The notes below the pieces were generated by a model. It saw only the letters and a list, made by a program, of their open reading frames with translations. It was not told the origin of the DNA and searched no databases. Made by a program: the position numbers and the translations under genes. 43,774 nucleotides of DNA from an uncultured Alistipes sp. (GTDB lineage: Bacteria; Bacteroidota; Bacteroidia; Bacteroidales; Rikenellaceae): the NCBI GenBank assembly GCA_937895825.1, contig CALBKP010000134.1, positions 1 through 43,774 on the forward strand, in the 5' to 3' direction. This document shows, piece after piece, positions 9,633 to 16,890 of the stretch. The stretch's first letter is position 1, and the number at the start of each line of letters is the position of its first letter.

Positions 9633-9682
9633 AAATGACCACGGGCTGTACGTCAAAGTACTATCCCGTGGTCATTTCTTTT
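9633..9682 (+). terminator. Rho-independent terminator after the DUF4465 gene
   Basis: A perfect 13-bp stem, AAATGACCACGGG (9633-9645) with CCCGTGGTCATTT (9665-9677), encloses a 19-nt loop and is followed by CTTTT. It ends the long parE-to-DUF4465 transcription unit. Confidence 0.85.
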
Positions 9683-9945
9683 GCGATGCACAAAGCCTAA
9701 TCATTTCTCGCAAGAAATGATGGTGTTCTCGCTCGCACCTACGAAACCCTTACTAATTTGACAAAAAAATAGGGCGTGATGGTCGCGTGTGGCCATTGTA
9801 ATAGATGTATTCGGACTTATCGTTTACAATGTCTTGGTGTTTATGACTTTAGCAGCTGTGATGTCGATAATGTACAATTATACACAGAAACTATTAGGTC
9901 AATTGTGTTTTATACGATAAAAATTATCCTTTTTATTGAAAAGAA

Positions 9946-9978
9946 TTTGGTTGTGGAGAAAAATGTTTATACCTTTGC
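9946..9978 (+). promoter_or_regulatory. Bacteroidota-type promoter of module 1
   Basis: A -33 TTTG (9946-9949) lies 20 bp before a -7 box TACCTTTGC (9970-9978), an exact match to TAnnTTTGY. Transcription would start around 9984, leaving a leader of about 90 nt before the small-peptide gene. Confidence 0.8.
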
Positions 9979-10075
9979 TCCCGATTTTTCTTGCGCGTAG
10001 GTATACGTACGTATGCGTGACAGTGAGATGTGATTTCGGAGATATAAAAGAATTAAATTAAATAATATTTTTACG

Positions 10076-10207
10076 ATGAAAAAACTTTTTTACACTGCCC
10101 CTGAGGTAGAGGTTATTGAGATTGCTGTTGAGAGCGGCTTTGCCCTTTCGGGTATTGGCGATGGCAGCGATTATGGCGACGGTGGCGAGGGTTCGGAGAT
10201 GGACTAA
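10076..10207 (+). CDS. Small Gly/Asp-rich peptide (43 aa), precursor-like, copy 1
   Basis: A 43-codon frame starting MKKLFYTAPEVEVIEI and ending in a Gly/Asp/Glu/Ser core (GIGDGSDYGDGGEGSEMD). It has no signal peptide or membrane segment. It is supported as a real gene by a near-duplicate at 12269-12400 (33 of 43 residues identical, aligned without gaps), by a good promoter about 100 bp upstream, and by the same 20-30 base distance to a fimbrillin-like gene in both copies. The form, a conserved 'K-x-F/Y-x-x-P-E-V-E' head with a hydrophobic/acidic helix, a GFALSG hinge and a Gly-rich tail, resembles peptide precursors that are later modified or cleaved. It also resembles other short Bacteroidetes proteins of unknown role. 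No maturation enzyme is nearby; function unknown. Confidence 0.75.
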   Translation: MKKLFYTAPEVEVIEIAVESGFALSGIGDGSDYGDGGEGSEMD

Positions 10208-10229
10208 TCACTTAAAACAATTCACAACT

Positions 10230-11768
10230 ATGAAGAAGATTTTTATTGCTTTGGCAGCCGTTGCTGCTATGGTGGGTTGTTCTAAGGAGAATGCCCAAAT
10301 GGAGGCTGTCTCAAAGGATAGCTTTAAGATGAATGCCTCAATCGTGTTGGACGAGACACGTGTGACCGTTGATGGCGATAAGTTTACTGATGTTAAGTGG
10401 GAGCAGGGCGACAAAGTTACGCTTAGCTCAGCTGCTGGTGCATCGGCTACTCTTAGAGCTGAGTCTGCTGGTGATACCGATGTTCGCTTTGTGGGCGAGG
10501 GCTCGGCTGTGGCTGACACCGACACCTACTACGCAATCTATCCCGCTATGACCATCACCGATGGCGTGGCTAATGTTGAGCTCGCCTCGCAGTCGGGCGA
10601 CGATAAAGACTCAGCAGTGCTCGTGGCAAAGGCTGAGGGTACTAAGAATGTTGCTATTGATATGACATTTAAGCCCGTTAACTCACTCCTGCACGTAGCA
10701 GTTAGCGGCGTAGAGTCTCTCTCTAAGGCTGAGTTTGTGGCCTTCGATGGTGCTATGCTCCCTCAGGGCTATACTTACTCGTTCTCGGACTCGGAGAATG
10801 CTGTTCAGACTTATGGCGAGGTCGCTGCCTACACTATCGAGAACCCATCAGCTGGTGGCTTCTTCTTCTCGTTGCCCGCCGACCTCGATATGGCAAATGG
10901 CTACGTAGTGCGCCTTACGGATGCCAACAACAACGTGTGCTCCAAGGCTTATAATGGCAAGACCTTCGAGCGTGGCACGACTACGCGCGTCAATATCGCG
11001 TGGTCGCAGCCCTCGGTAACACTTGGCGAGCCTATGACCTCATATAGCTACTATACTGCTGGTCAGGCTGCAACAGCCAACGGCTGCGCTAATAACGTCA
11101 TCTACTTCCCCAACGCTTCGAGCTATGCCAACGTGCAGAATGCCATGATTGCCGAGGCTGGTGTCCTTGTCGATGGCACAGCATACGCTGCAACGCTCGA
11201 TACCGCAACCAAGAGTTTCACACCCGCAAGTGTGACAGTGTCGTCGTGGAAGGAGTATAAGGTAGAGTCATATATCAAGACCAAGGATGGCCATATATAT
11301 AAGAGCGCGCCTCAGACGGTGCATATCACGGGTCTTCCCTACCACGCCGACTGGCGCTCAAAGGACTACTCGGATTGGAAGTATACCAAAATTTCGGATA
11401 AAGGCACATCGCTTCAGGTGGATAACAGAGCACTTGGTTGTATCATTTCGCCCGAGTTTAAGGTGCCTGGAAATACGTCGGTAACCTCTGCAATTGCAGC
11501 GAGTACAAATGCCACGCAAGTAGGAGGTTACGATAAGAGCTATGCATATGTCGGCACGCGAAACTCATCGGCAACAGAGAGTGGGGCTGTAGCGACAATT
11601 GGCTACGTGAGCAATTTTTCGGGTGCTATACCTGATACCCCTCTTGTAAAGCACAATGCTAATTTGACGCTTACAACATCTGCACCTTGTGTAGTTATGA
11701 CTGCTAAGGATTTCGCGATTGCTTGTAATACCTACATCTATCAGGCACAGATTACCTATGCCGAGTAG
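10230..11768 (+). CDS. Fimbrillin-like (Mfa/FimA-type) lipoprotein, module 1
   Basis: Predicted surface lipoprotein of 512 aa, probably a fimbrial subunit or fimbria-associated adhesin. ATG 10230 is chosen because it gives a clean lipoprotein signal (MKKIFIALAAVAAMVGC, lipid Cys 17); the frame stays open further upstream over the small peptide gene. The mature N-terminus has the fimbrillin pattern TRVTVDG...WEQGDKVTL, then repeated beta strands (DTYYAIYPA, NSLLHVAVSG) and a GYVVRLTDANNNVCSKAYNG block. The C-terminal part is beta-rich, ending QAQITYAE. It is a paralogue of 12428-14083: the stretch KAYNGKTFERGTTTRV and the YSYY-x-AG motif are shared. The start lies 22 bases after the small-peptide stop. 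A strong terminator follows. Confidence 0.8.
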   Translation: MKKIFIALAAVAAMVGCSKENAQMEAVSKDSFKMNASIVLDETRVTVDGDKFTDVKWEQGDKVTLSSAAGASATLRAESAGDTDVRFVGEGSAVADTDTYYAIYPAMTITDGVANVELASQSGDDKDSAVLVAKAEGTKNVAIDMTFKPVNSLLHVAVSGVESLSKAEFVAFDGAMLPQGYTYSFSDSENAVQTYGEVAAYTIENPSAGGFFFSLPADLDMANGYVVRLTDANNNVCSKAYNGKTFERGTTTRVNIAWSQPSVTLGEPMTSYSYYTAGQAATANGCANNVIYFPNASSYANVQNAMIAEAGVLVDGTAYAATLDTATKSFTPASVTVSSWKEYKVESYIKTKDGHIYKSAPQTVHITGLPYHADWRSKDYSDWKYTKISDKGTSLQVDNRALGCIISPEFKVPGNTSVTSAIAASTNATQVGGYDKSYAYVGTRNSSATESGAVATIGYVSNFSGAIPDTPLVKHNANLTLTTSAPCVVMTAKDFAIACNTYIYQAQITYAE

Positions 11769-11791
11769 TGGTGTCGATTCGATGATACGCT

Positions 11792-11823
11792 GCCCGATCT
11801 CTTTTGAGGTCGGGCTTTTTTTG
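11792..11823 (+). terminator. Terminator of module 1 (duplicated sequence)
   Basis: A 10-bp stem (11792-11801 with 11806-11815, one G-T pair) and a TTTT loop, followed by a run of nine T. The 27 bases at 11789-11815 are identical to those of the module-2 terminator at 15128-15154. Confidence 0.9.
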
Positions 11824-11854
11824 TGCGTCGAGATAACGGCAAGTGTGGCTATGC

Positions 11855-12105
11855 GGGTAAATGGGTTCTATGGGTTCTATGGGTTTTGTTAGTTCTATGA
11901 GGCTGAGTATCATGTAATGCCATCTGTTCGCTTGACCCACCTAACCCATTTGACCCATTTAATCCATAGAACCCACAGAACTCATTTGACCCACATAGTC
12001 CATTCACACCCCACTTACCCTCCTCTAACTCACATGACCCACTTGATCAACTTTTCCCATCTGACGCACATAATCCATATAACCCATTTTACTTATGCTC
12101 TAACC
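11855..12105. repeat. Degenerate 9-bp-period repeat array in two orientations
   Basis: The left part (11855-11902) is G-rich with unit ATGGGTTCT. The right part (11931-12105) is about 19 C-rich units of the type NNNACCCAT/C, with one phase slip near 12020. The two parts are partly complementary: GGGTTCTATGG occurs at 11863-11873 and 11872-11882, and its exact reverse complement at 11964-11974. Because the period is three codons, a plus-strand frame with Thr-His-Leu repeats stays open, but it has no other coding signs. Confidence 0.8.
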
Positions 12106-12178
12106 AATATCACCGCTCGGTTTTTTTTATGGCTATATTTTGAAAATAACTATATTCGTTGAAAAAAACCTATATTTT

Positions 12179-12210
12179 TTTGTATTTCAAAGTTAATGTG
12201 GTACTTTTGT
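12179..12210 (+). promoter_or_regulatory. Bacteroidota-type promoter of module 2
   Basis: A -33 TTTG at 12179-12182, 19 bp, then a -7 box TACTTTTGT at 12202-12210 (TAnnTTTGY). The distance to the small-peptide start is about 55 bases. The arrangement parallels module 1. Confidence 0.8.
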
Positions 12211-12268
12211 ATGACTATGATTATACCCCCAAAGCATATTACATAGCAAATAACACTGAAAATATATG

Positions 12269-12400
12269 ATGAAAAGAGATTTTTACACAACCCCCGAGGT
12301 GGAAATCCTTGAGGTGGCTATTGAGCGAGGCTTTGCCCTTTCGGGCATTGGCGACGGTAGCAACTATGGCGACGGCGGCGAGGGTTCGGAGATGGAGTAA
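12269..12400 (+). CDS. Small Gly/Asp-rich peptide (43 aa), precursor-like, copy 2
   Basis: Second copy of the peptide gene at 10076-10207. It begins MKRDFYTTPEVEILEV and ends GIGDGSNYGDGGEGSEME. An ATG one codon earlier (12266) would add one Met; 12269 is chosen because it aligns exactly with copy 1. The 17 residues from GFALSG through the Gly-rich tail differ little between copies (mainly Asp/Asn and the last Asp/Glu), while the first 20 residues vary more, mostly conservatively. Constraint on the tail fits a functional C-terminal core. The downstream lipoprotein starts 27 bases after the stop. Function is unknown; a leader or core peptide, or a small regulator of fimbrial expression, are possibilities I cannot separate. 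Confidence 0.75.
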   Translation: MKRDFYTTPEVEILEVAIERGFALSGIGDGSNYGDGGEGSEME

Positions 12401-12427
12401 TCAATTAACAATTCACTATTTTAAGCT

Positions 12428-14083
12428 ATGAAGAAGATACTTTTATTTTTGGCGGTAGTTGCCGCAATGGTGGGTTGTCAGCATGCAGACGAGCCCATGG
12501 TAAATGCAAACGATAATAAGATCGTTATTGATGCCTCAATCGTTACTGATGATACACGTGTAACGGTTGGTGGCGAGAACTATACCGAGGTTAGCTGGGT
12601 GGAGGGTGACGTTATCCGCCTTGAGTCGAAAAAGGGTATGAATACAACGCTTACGGCAACAGCATCGGGTAAGAGTGATGTCCGCTTCGAGGGCGAGGGC
12701 TCGCCAGTGGCCGAGGTTGACACCTACTATGCCGTTTATCCTAATATGAACGTAAGCAACGGAACTATAACCCTTGATTATGCCGAGCAGTCGGGTGATG
12801 ACGTAGCACTCCTTGTGGCTACGCCCGTTGAGGGTAGCCTCGCAGGCTTGCAGATGTCGTTCAGCCCTGTGAATGCACTTTTGCACGTTAAGGTTAACGA
12901 CGGCGTGCAGCTCGCTAAGGCTGAGTTTATTAACTATGGCACAGAGACTGACCCAAACACGGGCAACTTGAAGTATAAGGATACAGACTCCAAGTTTACG
13001 TACAACTATAAGGAGGATTCTATCACTTTTAATGAGAAAGCCGAGGCTCTTGTTGTAAATTCTCCCTCGGCTGATGGTTTCTTCTTCCGCTTGGCTCCTG
13101 GCCTCGATATGTCGGAGGGTTATATCATTCGCCTTACAGATGCAAGTGGCAATGTATGCTCAAAGGCCTATAACGGTAAGACATTCGAGCGTGGTACTAC
13201 AACGCGCGTGGAGATTGATTGGACACAGCCTTCGGTAACTCTTGGCGCTAAGACTTCGTATAGCTACTACGCTGCTGGTGACTCTGCAACTGCTAATAAG
13301 TGCGGTAACACAGAAATCTTATTCGTGACTGGTAAGAACGGCGAGAGCTGCGCTTCATCTTATGCTGACGTTCAGGATGCGATGATTTCAGACCTCGGCT
13401 ATGAGGTTGACGGTACTACTTATACCCACTCTGCTGGCCAGGTGTCATGGGATAAGGCTGCTAACACTTTCTGCATGATATCTAACCCATCATACTCTAC
13501 ATCATGGGGCGAGAAGAGTGGTATCAAGGCATTTATCGTAGTTGAGGGTAAGAAGATTTACTCAACAAACAATATATGGCTTACGGGTCTACCTTATGAC
13601 TATAGATTCGTAGATGGCTCATTGGATGCTTATCGTAACGCTGGCTGGAGCACTAATGGTGAGTTACGTGTTGCGAATGAAAGTTTGGCTGGCCATAAGA
13701 CAACTCTCGTGTTGTATCGTATTCGTGGTGCTGCAATTGAAGATATGGGATTCGTTGTGTCGCCAAAGTTCTGTATGCCATCTGCTATATCTGTTCAGCC
13801 ACAGATTATTAGAGGTGCATATTGTTCACGGGGAGGCTCAAAGTCGCAAACAGGATATGTCGGCGCTGTGTCATCGACATCGTCAAAGAGTCAGGCAATT
13901 TCATTTACGGATAAGTGTACTAATGATACAGATGATAATATGATTGGTGAGAATACTTGGTTATCTCCATTATCATTGACATCTTCAAATCCGTATATTA
14001 GTGTTAGTTGTTCGGATCCAGGCGATATATGGAATACATATTATTACTTCCTCTACAACGTGAACTTACGCTATGCGGAGTAA
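12428..14083 (+). CDS. Fimbrillin-like lipoprotein, module 2
   Basis: Predicted surface lipoprotein of 551 aa and paralogue of the 10230-11768 product. The signal peptide MKKILLFLAVVAAMVGC has its lipid Cys at 17. The mature start again shows TRVTVGG...WVEGDVIRL followed by beta strands (DTYYAVYPN, NALLHVKVND) and the shared SKAYNGKTFERGTTTRV block. It has a short insertion around TDPNTGNLKYKDTDS not present in copy 1, and the C-terminal third differs most, as expected for an exposed adhesive or tip region. It ends LRYAE, compared with TYAE in copy 1. The next gene, a DUF6562-like lipoprotein, follows after 75 bases without a terminator, so the two are probably co-transcribed. Confidence 0.8.
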   Translation: MKKILLFLAVVAAMVGCQHADEPMVNANDNKIVIDASIVTDDTRVTVGGENYTEVSWVEGDVIRLESKKGMNTTLTATASGKSDVRFEGEGSPVAEVDTYYAVYPNMNVSNGTITLDYAEQSGDDVALLVATPVEGSLAGLQMSFSPVNALLHVKVNDGVQLAKAEFINYGTETDPNTGNLKYKDTDSKFTYNYKEDSITFNEKAEALVVNSPSADGFFFRLAPGLDMSEGYIIRLTDASGNVCSKAYNGKTFERGTTTRVEIDWTQPSVTLGAKTSYSYYAAGDSATANKCGNTEILFVTGKNGESCASSYADVQDAMISDLGYEVDGTTYTHSAGQVSWDKAANTFCMISNPSYSTSWGEKSGIKAFIVVEGKKIYSTNNIWLTGLPYDYRFVDGSLDAYRNAGWSTNGELRVANESLAGHKTTLVLYRIRGAAIEDMGFVVSPKFCMPSAISVQPQIIRGAYCSRGGSKSQTGYVGAVSSTSSKSQAISFTDKCTNDTDDNMIGENTWLSPLSLTSSNPYISVSCSDPGDIWNTYYYFLYNVNLRYAE

Positions 14084-14158
14084 TAACGCTCGATGCGGTA
14101 GATGGTGGCAGTCTACAACCGAACAGATGTTCTGTAATAACCATGAATAACAGACTTT

Positions 14159-15109
14159 ATGAGAAAACTATTAGCCATATTCATACTTATCGCTACGCTC
14201 GTAGGATGTAACAAGCAACAAGAGGGTCTCGACGTGGTTGTCGGTGGCCCTGTGCCAACACCCATCAGTGTTGCGATAGACGATACCCGCGCGGCGGGCG
14301 TAGATAGTGCTGAAGGTGTATTCAAGAATGGTATCTTGAATAGTCCCGATGTCACCATGCGATATATCTTGCAGGTATATATTGATGGCCAGGCTGCTAC
14401 ACGATGTGTTCAGTACAGCGATACCACGAGTGTGGAATTTCGCCCATTGCTCGTACCCAACCGCAACTATAAGTTTGTGGTATGGGCAGATGTTGTAACC
14501 AAGGATAGCGGTGTTGAGGATTGGAGCAACGTGGGCGACAACCACTATAATACCGATGACCTTGAGAATATCACTCTCTCGGGCGATTGGAATGCTATGG
14601 ATGAGAGTCGCGATGCCTTTACGGGCATTACCATTAAGAATAATTTTGAGTGCAACGGTCCCGTAACTATCAGCCTCACGCGTCCCTTTGCTAAACTCCG
14701 TATTGTGGCTACCGACAAGGCTAATGCAACAACGAAGCCTGTAAAGGGTAAGGTGACCTACACGACATCGCACCGTGTGGCGTTTAATGCAGTAGAGGGT
14801 AAAGCTGCTGAGGCTTCAGTGAACAAGGAGCATACTTATAGCATAGATACCTACTCGGATGATACCGATAGTAACTTTACACTCTTTAGTGACTACTTCC
14901 TTGCTGAGAATGACATAATTAGCTTGAAGTTTACTATCTATGCTGATGAGGCGATGAACACCCAAATCGGCAAGGAGTACACCATTAATGATATCGTAGT
15001 GAAGCGTAACAGCTTGACTACCATCAAAGGTGAGATTCTTACTGGCGGTGGTGTTCGAATCTCGGTTGATGACTATGTACTTGCTGGTACAGGCGAGCTG
15101 ATGGATTAG
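14159..15109 (+). CDS. DUF6562-like fimbria-associated lipoprotein
   Basis: Predicted lipoprotein of 316 aa. The signal sequence MRKLLAIFILIATLVGC gives lipid Cys 17. The mature part has an early TRAAG element, then YILQVYIDGQAATRCVQY, VPNRNYKFVVWADVV and TISLTRPFAKLRIVATD, a pattern I associate with DUF6562 proteins that accompany fimbrillin genes (family assignment by eye). A long acidic middle section (NHYNTDDLENITL) fits the same type. It is the last gene of module 2 and has no counterpart in module 1. It ends 19 bases before a strong terminator. Role is inferred: an accessory subunit or anchor for the neighbouring fimbrillin-like protein. Confidence 0.65.
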   Translation: MRKLLAIFILIATLVGCNKQQEGLDVVVGGPVPTPISVAIDDTRAAGVDSAEGVFKNGILNSPDVTMRYILQVYIDGQAATRCVQYSDTTSVEFRPLLVPNRNYKFVVWADVVTKDSGVEDWSNVGDNHYNTDDLENITLSGDWNAMDESRDAFTGITIKNNFECNGPVTISLTRPFAKLRIVATDKANATTKPVKGKVTYTTSHRVAFNAVEGKAAEASVNKEHTYSIDTYSDDTDSNFTLFSDYFLAENDIISLKFTIYADEAMNTQIGKEYTINDIVVKRNSLTTIKGEILTGGGVRISVDDYVLAGTGELMD

Positions 15110-15127
15110 CTTGTGAAATTTAGATAT

Positions 15128-15160
15128 GCTGCCCGATCTCTTTTGAGGTCGGGCAGTTTT
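15128..15160 (+). terminator. Terminator of module 2 (duplicated sequence)
   Basis: A 12-bp stem (15129-15140 with 15145-15156), a TTTT loop, then TTTTATTT. Its 27-base core equals 11789-11815, so it was duplicated along with the module. Confidence 0.9.
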
Positions 15161-15169
15161 ATTTATAGA

Positions 15170-15202
15170 TTTGGCGATTTAATAAATTTTTTATATCTTT
15201 GG
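15170..15202 (+). promoter_or_regulatory. Bacteroidota-type promoter of the rsmI-mazG operon
   Basis: TTTG at 15170-15173, 20 bp, then TATCTTTGG at 15194-15202 (the TAnnTTTG core). The first gene of the operon starts 35 bases further on. Confidence 0.75.
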
Positions 15203-15236
15203 TACGTTATATATACCTATATGTATTGTACTGAGT

Positions 15237-16172
15237 ATGGAGCTAAAAAAGATAGAGGATAGATTGTCGCGCCTGTCGACGCTGGTCGAGGGATGGAGAA
15301 GAGTGGAGCGTGTGCCACGCATCGAGCGCGATATGGCACTCGAGGAGTTGCGCCGTGTGTATGACGAGATTCTCGGTAGTGATACCGCTGATGTCGCCAT
15401 TATCGCTGAGGAGAGCACCGCGGAGGAGGGCAGTGCCGAGCCCGAGGAGGAGGCCTCAGAGTCCGAGCGCGAGACGACGGAGAGCGTTGCCGATGTAGGT
15501 GATGCTTTTGATGATGCACTCGATATTGATGCACTCCTTGGCCTTGATGCGTCTGACGACGAGCCTAAACCCGAGCCCATTGTTGCGCCCGCTCCCGAGC
15601 CTGCACCTATGTCAGAGCCCAAGCCCGCGCCTGCACCCGTACCCGCCCCTAAGAAGGGTGGTGGTCTGTTTGATATCGACGATATCCCGGTCAGAACAAA
15701 GTCGAGCCGCAAGATGATAGCTCTCTATAATACACCATCCACACCTATTGAGTCGAAGCCCGAGCCGCGCGTGCAGTACAACGAACCTGAGGCCGTGGAG
15801 GAGGCTCCCGCACCAGTGGTTACTGCTGCGCCCACAGAGGTTACGCCCGTTGAGCAACCTAAGCGTGTGGCAGATGTGCTGGGTGGTAGCGTTACGGTGC
15901 TTGGCGACGCGATGGCTGGTGACGATACTCCCACAACCCCTTTCAACCGTATTGACGACATTCGTAAGGCAATAGGCCTAAACGATAAATTCTTAATGAT
16001 TCGAGACCTCTTTGGTGGCGACGAGCAGAAGTATGAGGATACGATAGATACGCTCAACGAGTTCGAGGACTTGGATGAGTGCATGATATACATTGTCGAG
16101 AACTTCCGCTGGAACCCCGACTCGGAGGGAGCGAAGCTTTTGGTATCGCTCATCGAGCGTAAATTAGCATAG
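15237..16172 (+). CDS. Conserved Bacteroidales hypothetical protein with Pro/Glu-rich linker
   Basis: Unrecognised function, 311 aa, no signal peptide. Three parts are visible. An N-terminal charged helix (1-47) contains a likely coiled coil (KKIEDRLSRLSTLVEGW and DMALEELRRVYDEIL). A long acidic and Ala/Pro-rich disordered linker (about 50-230) follows. The compact C-terminal domain (about 235-311) reads NRIDDIRKAIGLNDKFLMIR, LFGGD, a helix, and FRWNPDSEGAKLLVSLIERK. I recognise that C-terminal pattern as a recurrent Bacteroidetes domain usually encoded next to rsmI. It stands one base before rsmI and just after the operon promoter. A cytoplasmic scaffold or envelope-associated adaptor is possible, but nothing in the sequence proves it. 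Confidence 0.75.
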   Translation: MELKKIEDRLSRLSTLVEGWRRVERVPRIERDMALEELRRVYDEILGSDTADVAIIAEESTAEEGSAEPEEEASESERETTESVADVGDAFDDALDIDALLGLDASDDEPKPEPIVAPAPEPAPMSEPKPAPAPVPAPKKGGGLFDIDDIPVRTKSSRKMIALYNTPSTPIESKPEPRVQYNEPEAVEEAPAPVVTAAPTEVTPVEQPKRVADVLGGSVTVLGDAMAGDDTPTTPFNRIDDIRKAIGLNDKFLMIRDLFGGDEQKYEDTIDTLNEFEDLDECMIYIVENFRWNPDSEGAKLLVSLIERKLA

Positions 16173-16173
16173 T

Positions 16174-16887
16174 ATGGCAAAGTTATATGTTGTTCCCACG
16201 CCCATTGGCAACCTTGAGGATATAACCCTCAGGGCTATTAACACTTTGCGCGAGGTCGACTTTATCCTCGCCGAGGATACACGCACAACGTTGCATCTAT
16301 TGCGCCACCTCGGTATCGAGAAACCTATGCACTCGCACCATAAGTTCAACGAGCACGCCACCGTGGAGCGCGTAGCTGAGTCTATTGAGGCGGGACGCGA
16401 TGTCGCTTTGGTCTCGGATGCTGGCACGCCAGGTATCTCCGATCCAGGTTTCTTGCTCGTGCGTAAGTGCGTGGAGCGCGGCATCGAGGTAGTAACGTTG
16501 CCAGGGGCCACGGCACTTATTCCGGCTGTTGTGCAGAGTGGCTTCCCGTGTGATAGATTCTGCTTCGAGGGCTTTTTGCCACAGAAGAAGGGACGCATGA
16601 AGCGACTGCAGGAGCTATCGACCGAGCCGCGTACGCTTGTTATCTACGAGTCGCCATATCGCGTTGTAAAGTGCTTGGAGCAGCTTGCCGAGACTTTCGG
16701 TGCGGAGCGACGAGTGGCCGTGGTGAGGGAGATCACCAAAAAATTCGAGGAGACGGTACGTGGTACGGTGAGTGAGGCTCTCGACCACTTCCGTGAGCAT
16801 GAACCTAAGGGCGAGTTTGTGATTGTCGTGGCTGGTTACGATACCAAGGCACGCGAGCGCGATACGGAGGACGCAGAGGAGGAGTAA
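16174..16887 (+). CDS. rsmI: 16S rRNA (cytidine-1402-2'-O)-methyltransferase RsmI
   Basis: SAM-dependent 2'-O-methylation of C1402 in the 16S rRNA P-site region. The 237-aa length is a little short; the C-terminal extension of E. coli RsmI is mostly absent, ending in an acidic tail. Tetrapyrrole-methylase-type motifs are clear: VPTPIGNLEDITLRAI (7-22), AEDTRTT (33-39), VSDAGTPGISDPG (80-92), PGATALIPAVVQSGFP (110-125) and the FEGFLPQKKGRM segment (131-142). The gene begins one base after the upstream stop and ends three bases before the glycosyltransferase start, so it is tightly placed in the operon. Confidence 0.95.
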   Translation: MAKLYVVPTPIGNLEDITLRAINTLREVDFILAEDTRTTLHLLRHLGIEKPMHSHHKFNEHATVERVAESIEAGRDVALVSDAGTPGISDPGFLLVRKCVERGIEVVTLPGATALIPAVVQSGFPCDRFCFEGFLPQKKGRMKRLQELSTEPRTLVIYESPYRVVKCLEQLAETFGAERRVAVVREITKKFEETVRGTVSEALDHFREHEPKGEFVIVVAGYDTKARERDTEDAEEE

Positions 16888-16890
16888 GTT

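Larger units (their letters stand above)
9600..10075. other. 476-bp intergenic region with terminator, hairpin and promoter
   Basis: No convincing gene. It holds the terminator at 9633-9682 and a second perfect hairpin, ATCATTTCT (9700-9708) with AGAAATGAT (9713-9721) around a CGCA loop. The AT-rich 9750-9970 stretch follows, then a Bacteroidota promoter at 9946-9978. The leader contains a 12-bp palindrome, ATACGTACGTAT, at 10003-10014. Confidence 0.7.
11769..12268. other. 500-bp gap between the two fimbrillin modules
   Basis: Holds the module-1 terminator, the 9-bp-period array, an AT-rich stretch (12110-12200) and the module-2 promoter. No gene is supported. Confidence 0.75.

Noticed and set aside
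9776..10000. 74-codon plus-strand frame before module 1
   Set aside because: It runs through the module-1 promoter, has no recognisable motif and its composition is that of the AT-rich spacer.
10116..10229. Longer start for the first fimbrillin-like protein
   Set aside because: The extension would overlap the small-peptide gene in another frame and would bury the clear lipoprotein signal that starts at 10230.
11917..12162. Open plus-strand frame with Thr-His-Leu repeats
   Set aside because: The frame is a by-product of the 9-bp-period array; there is no leader signal, promoter placement or non-repetitive domain.
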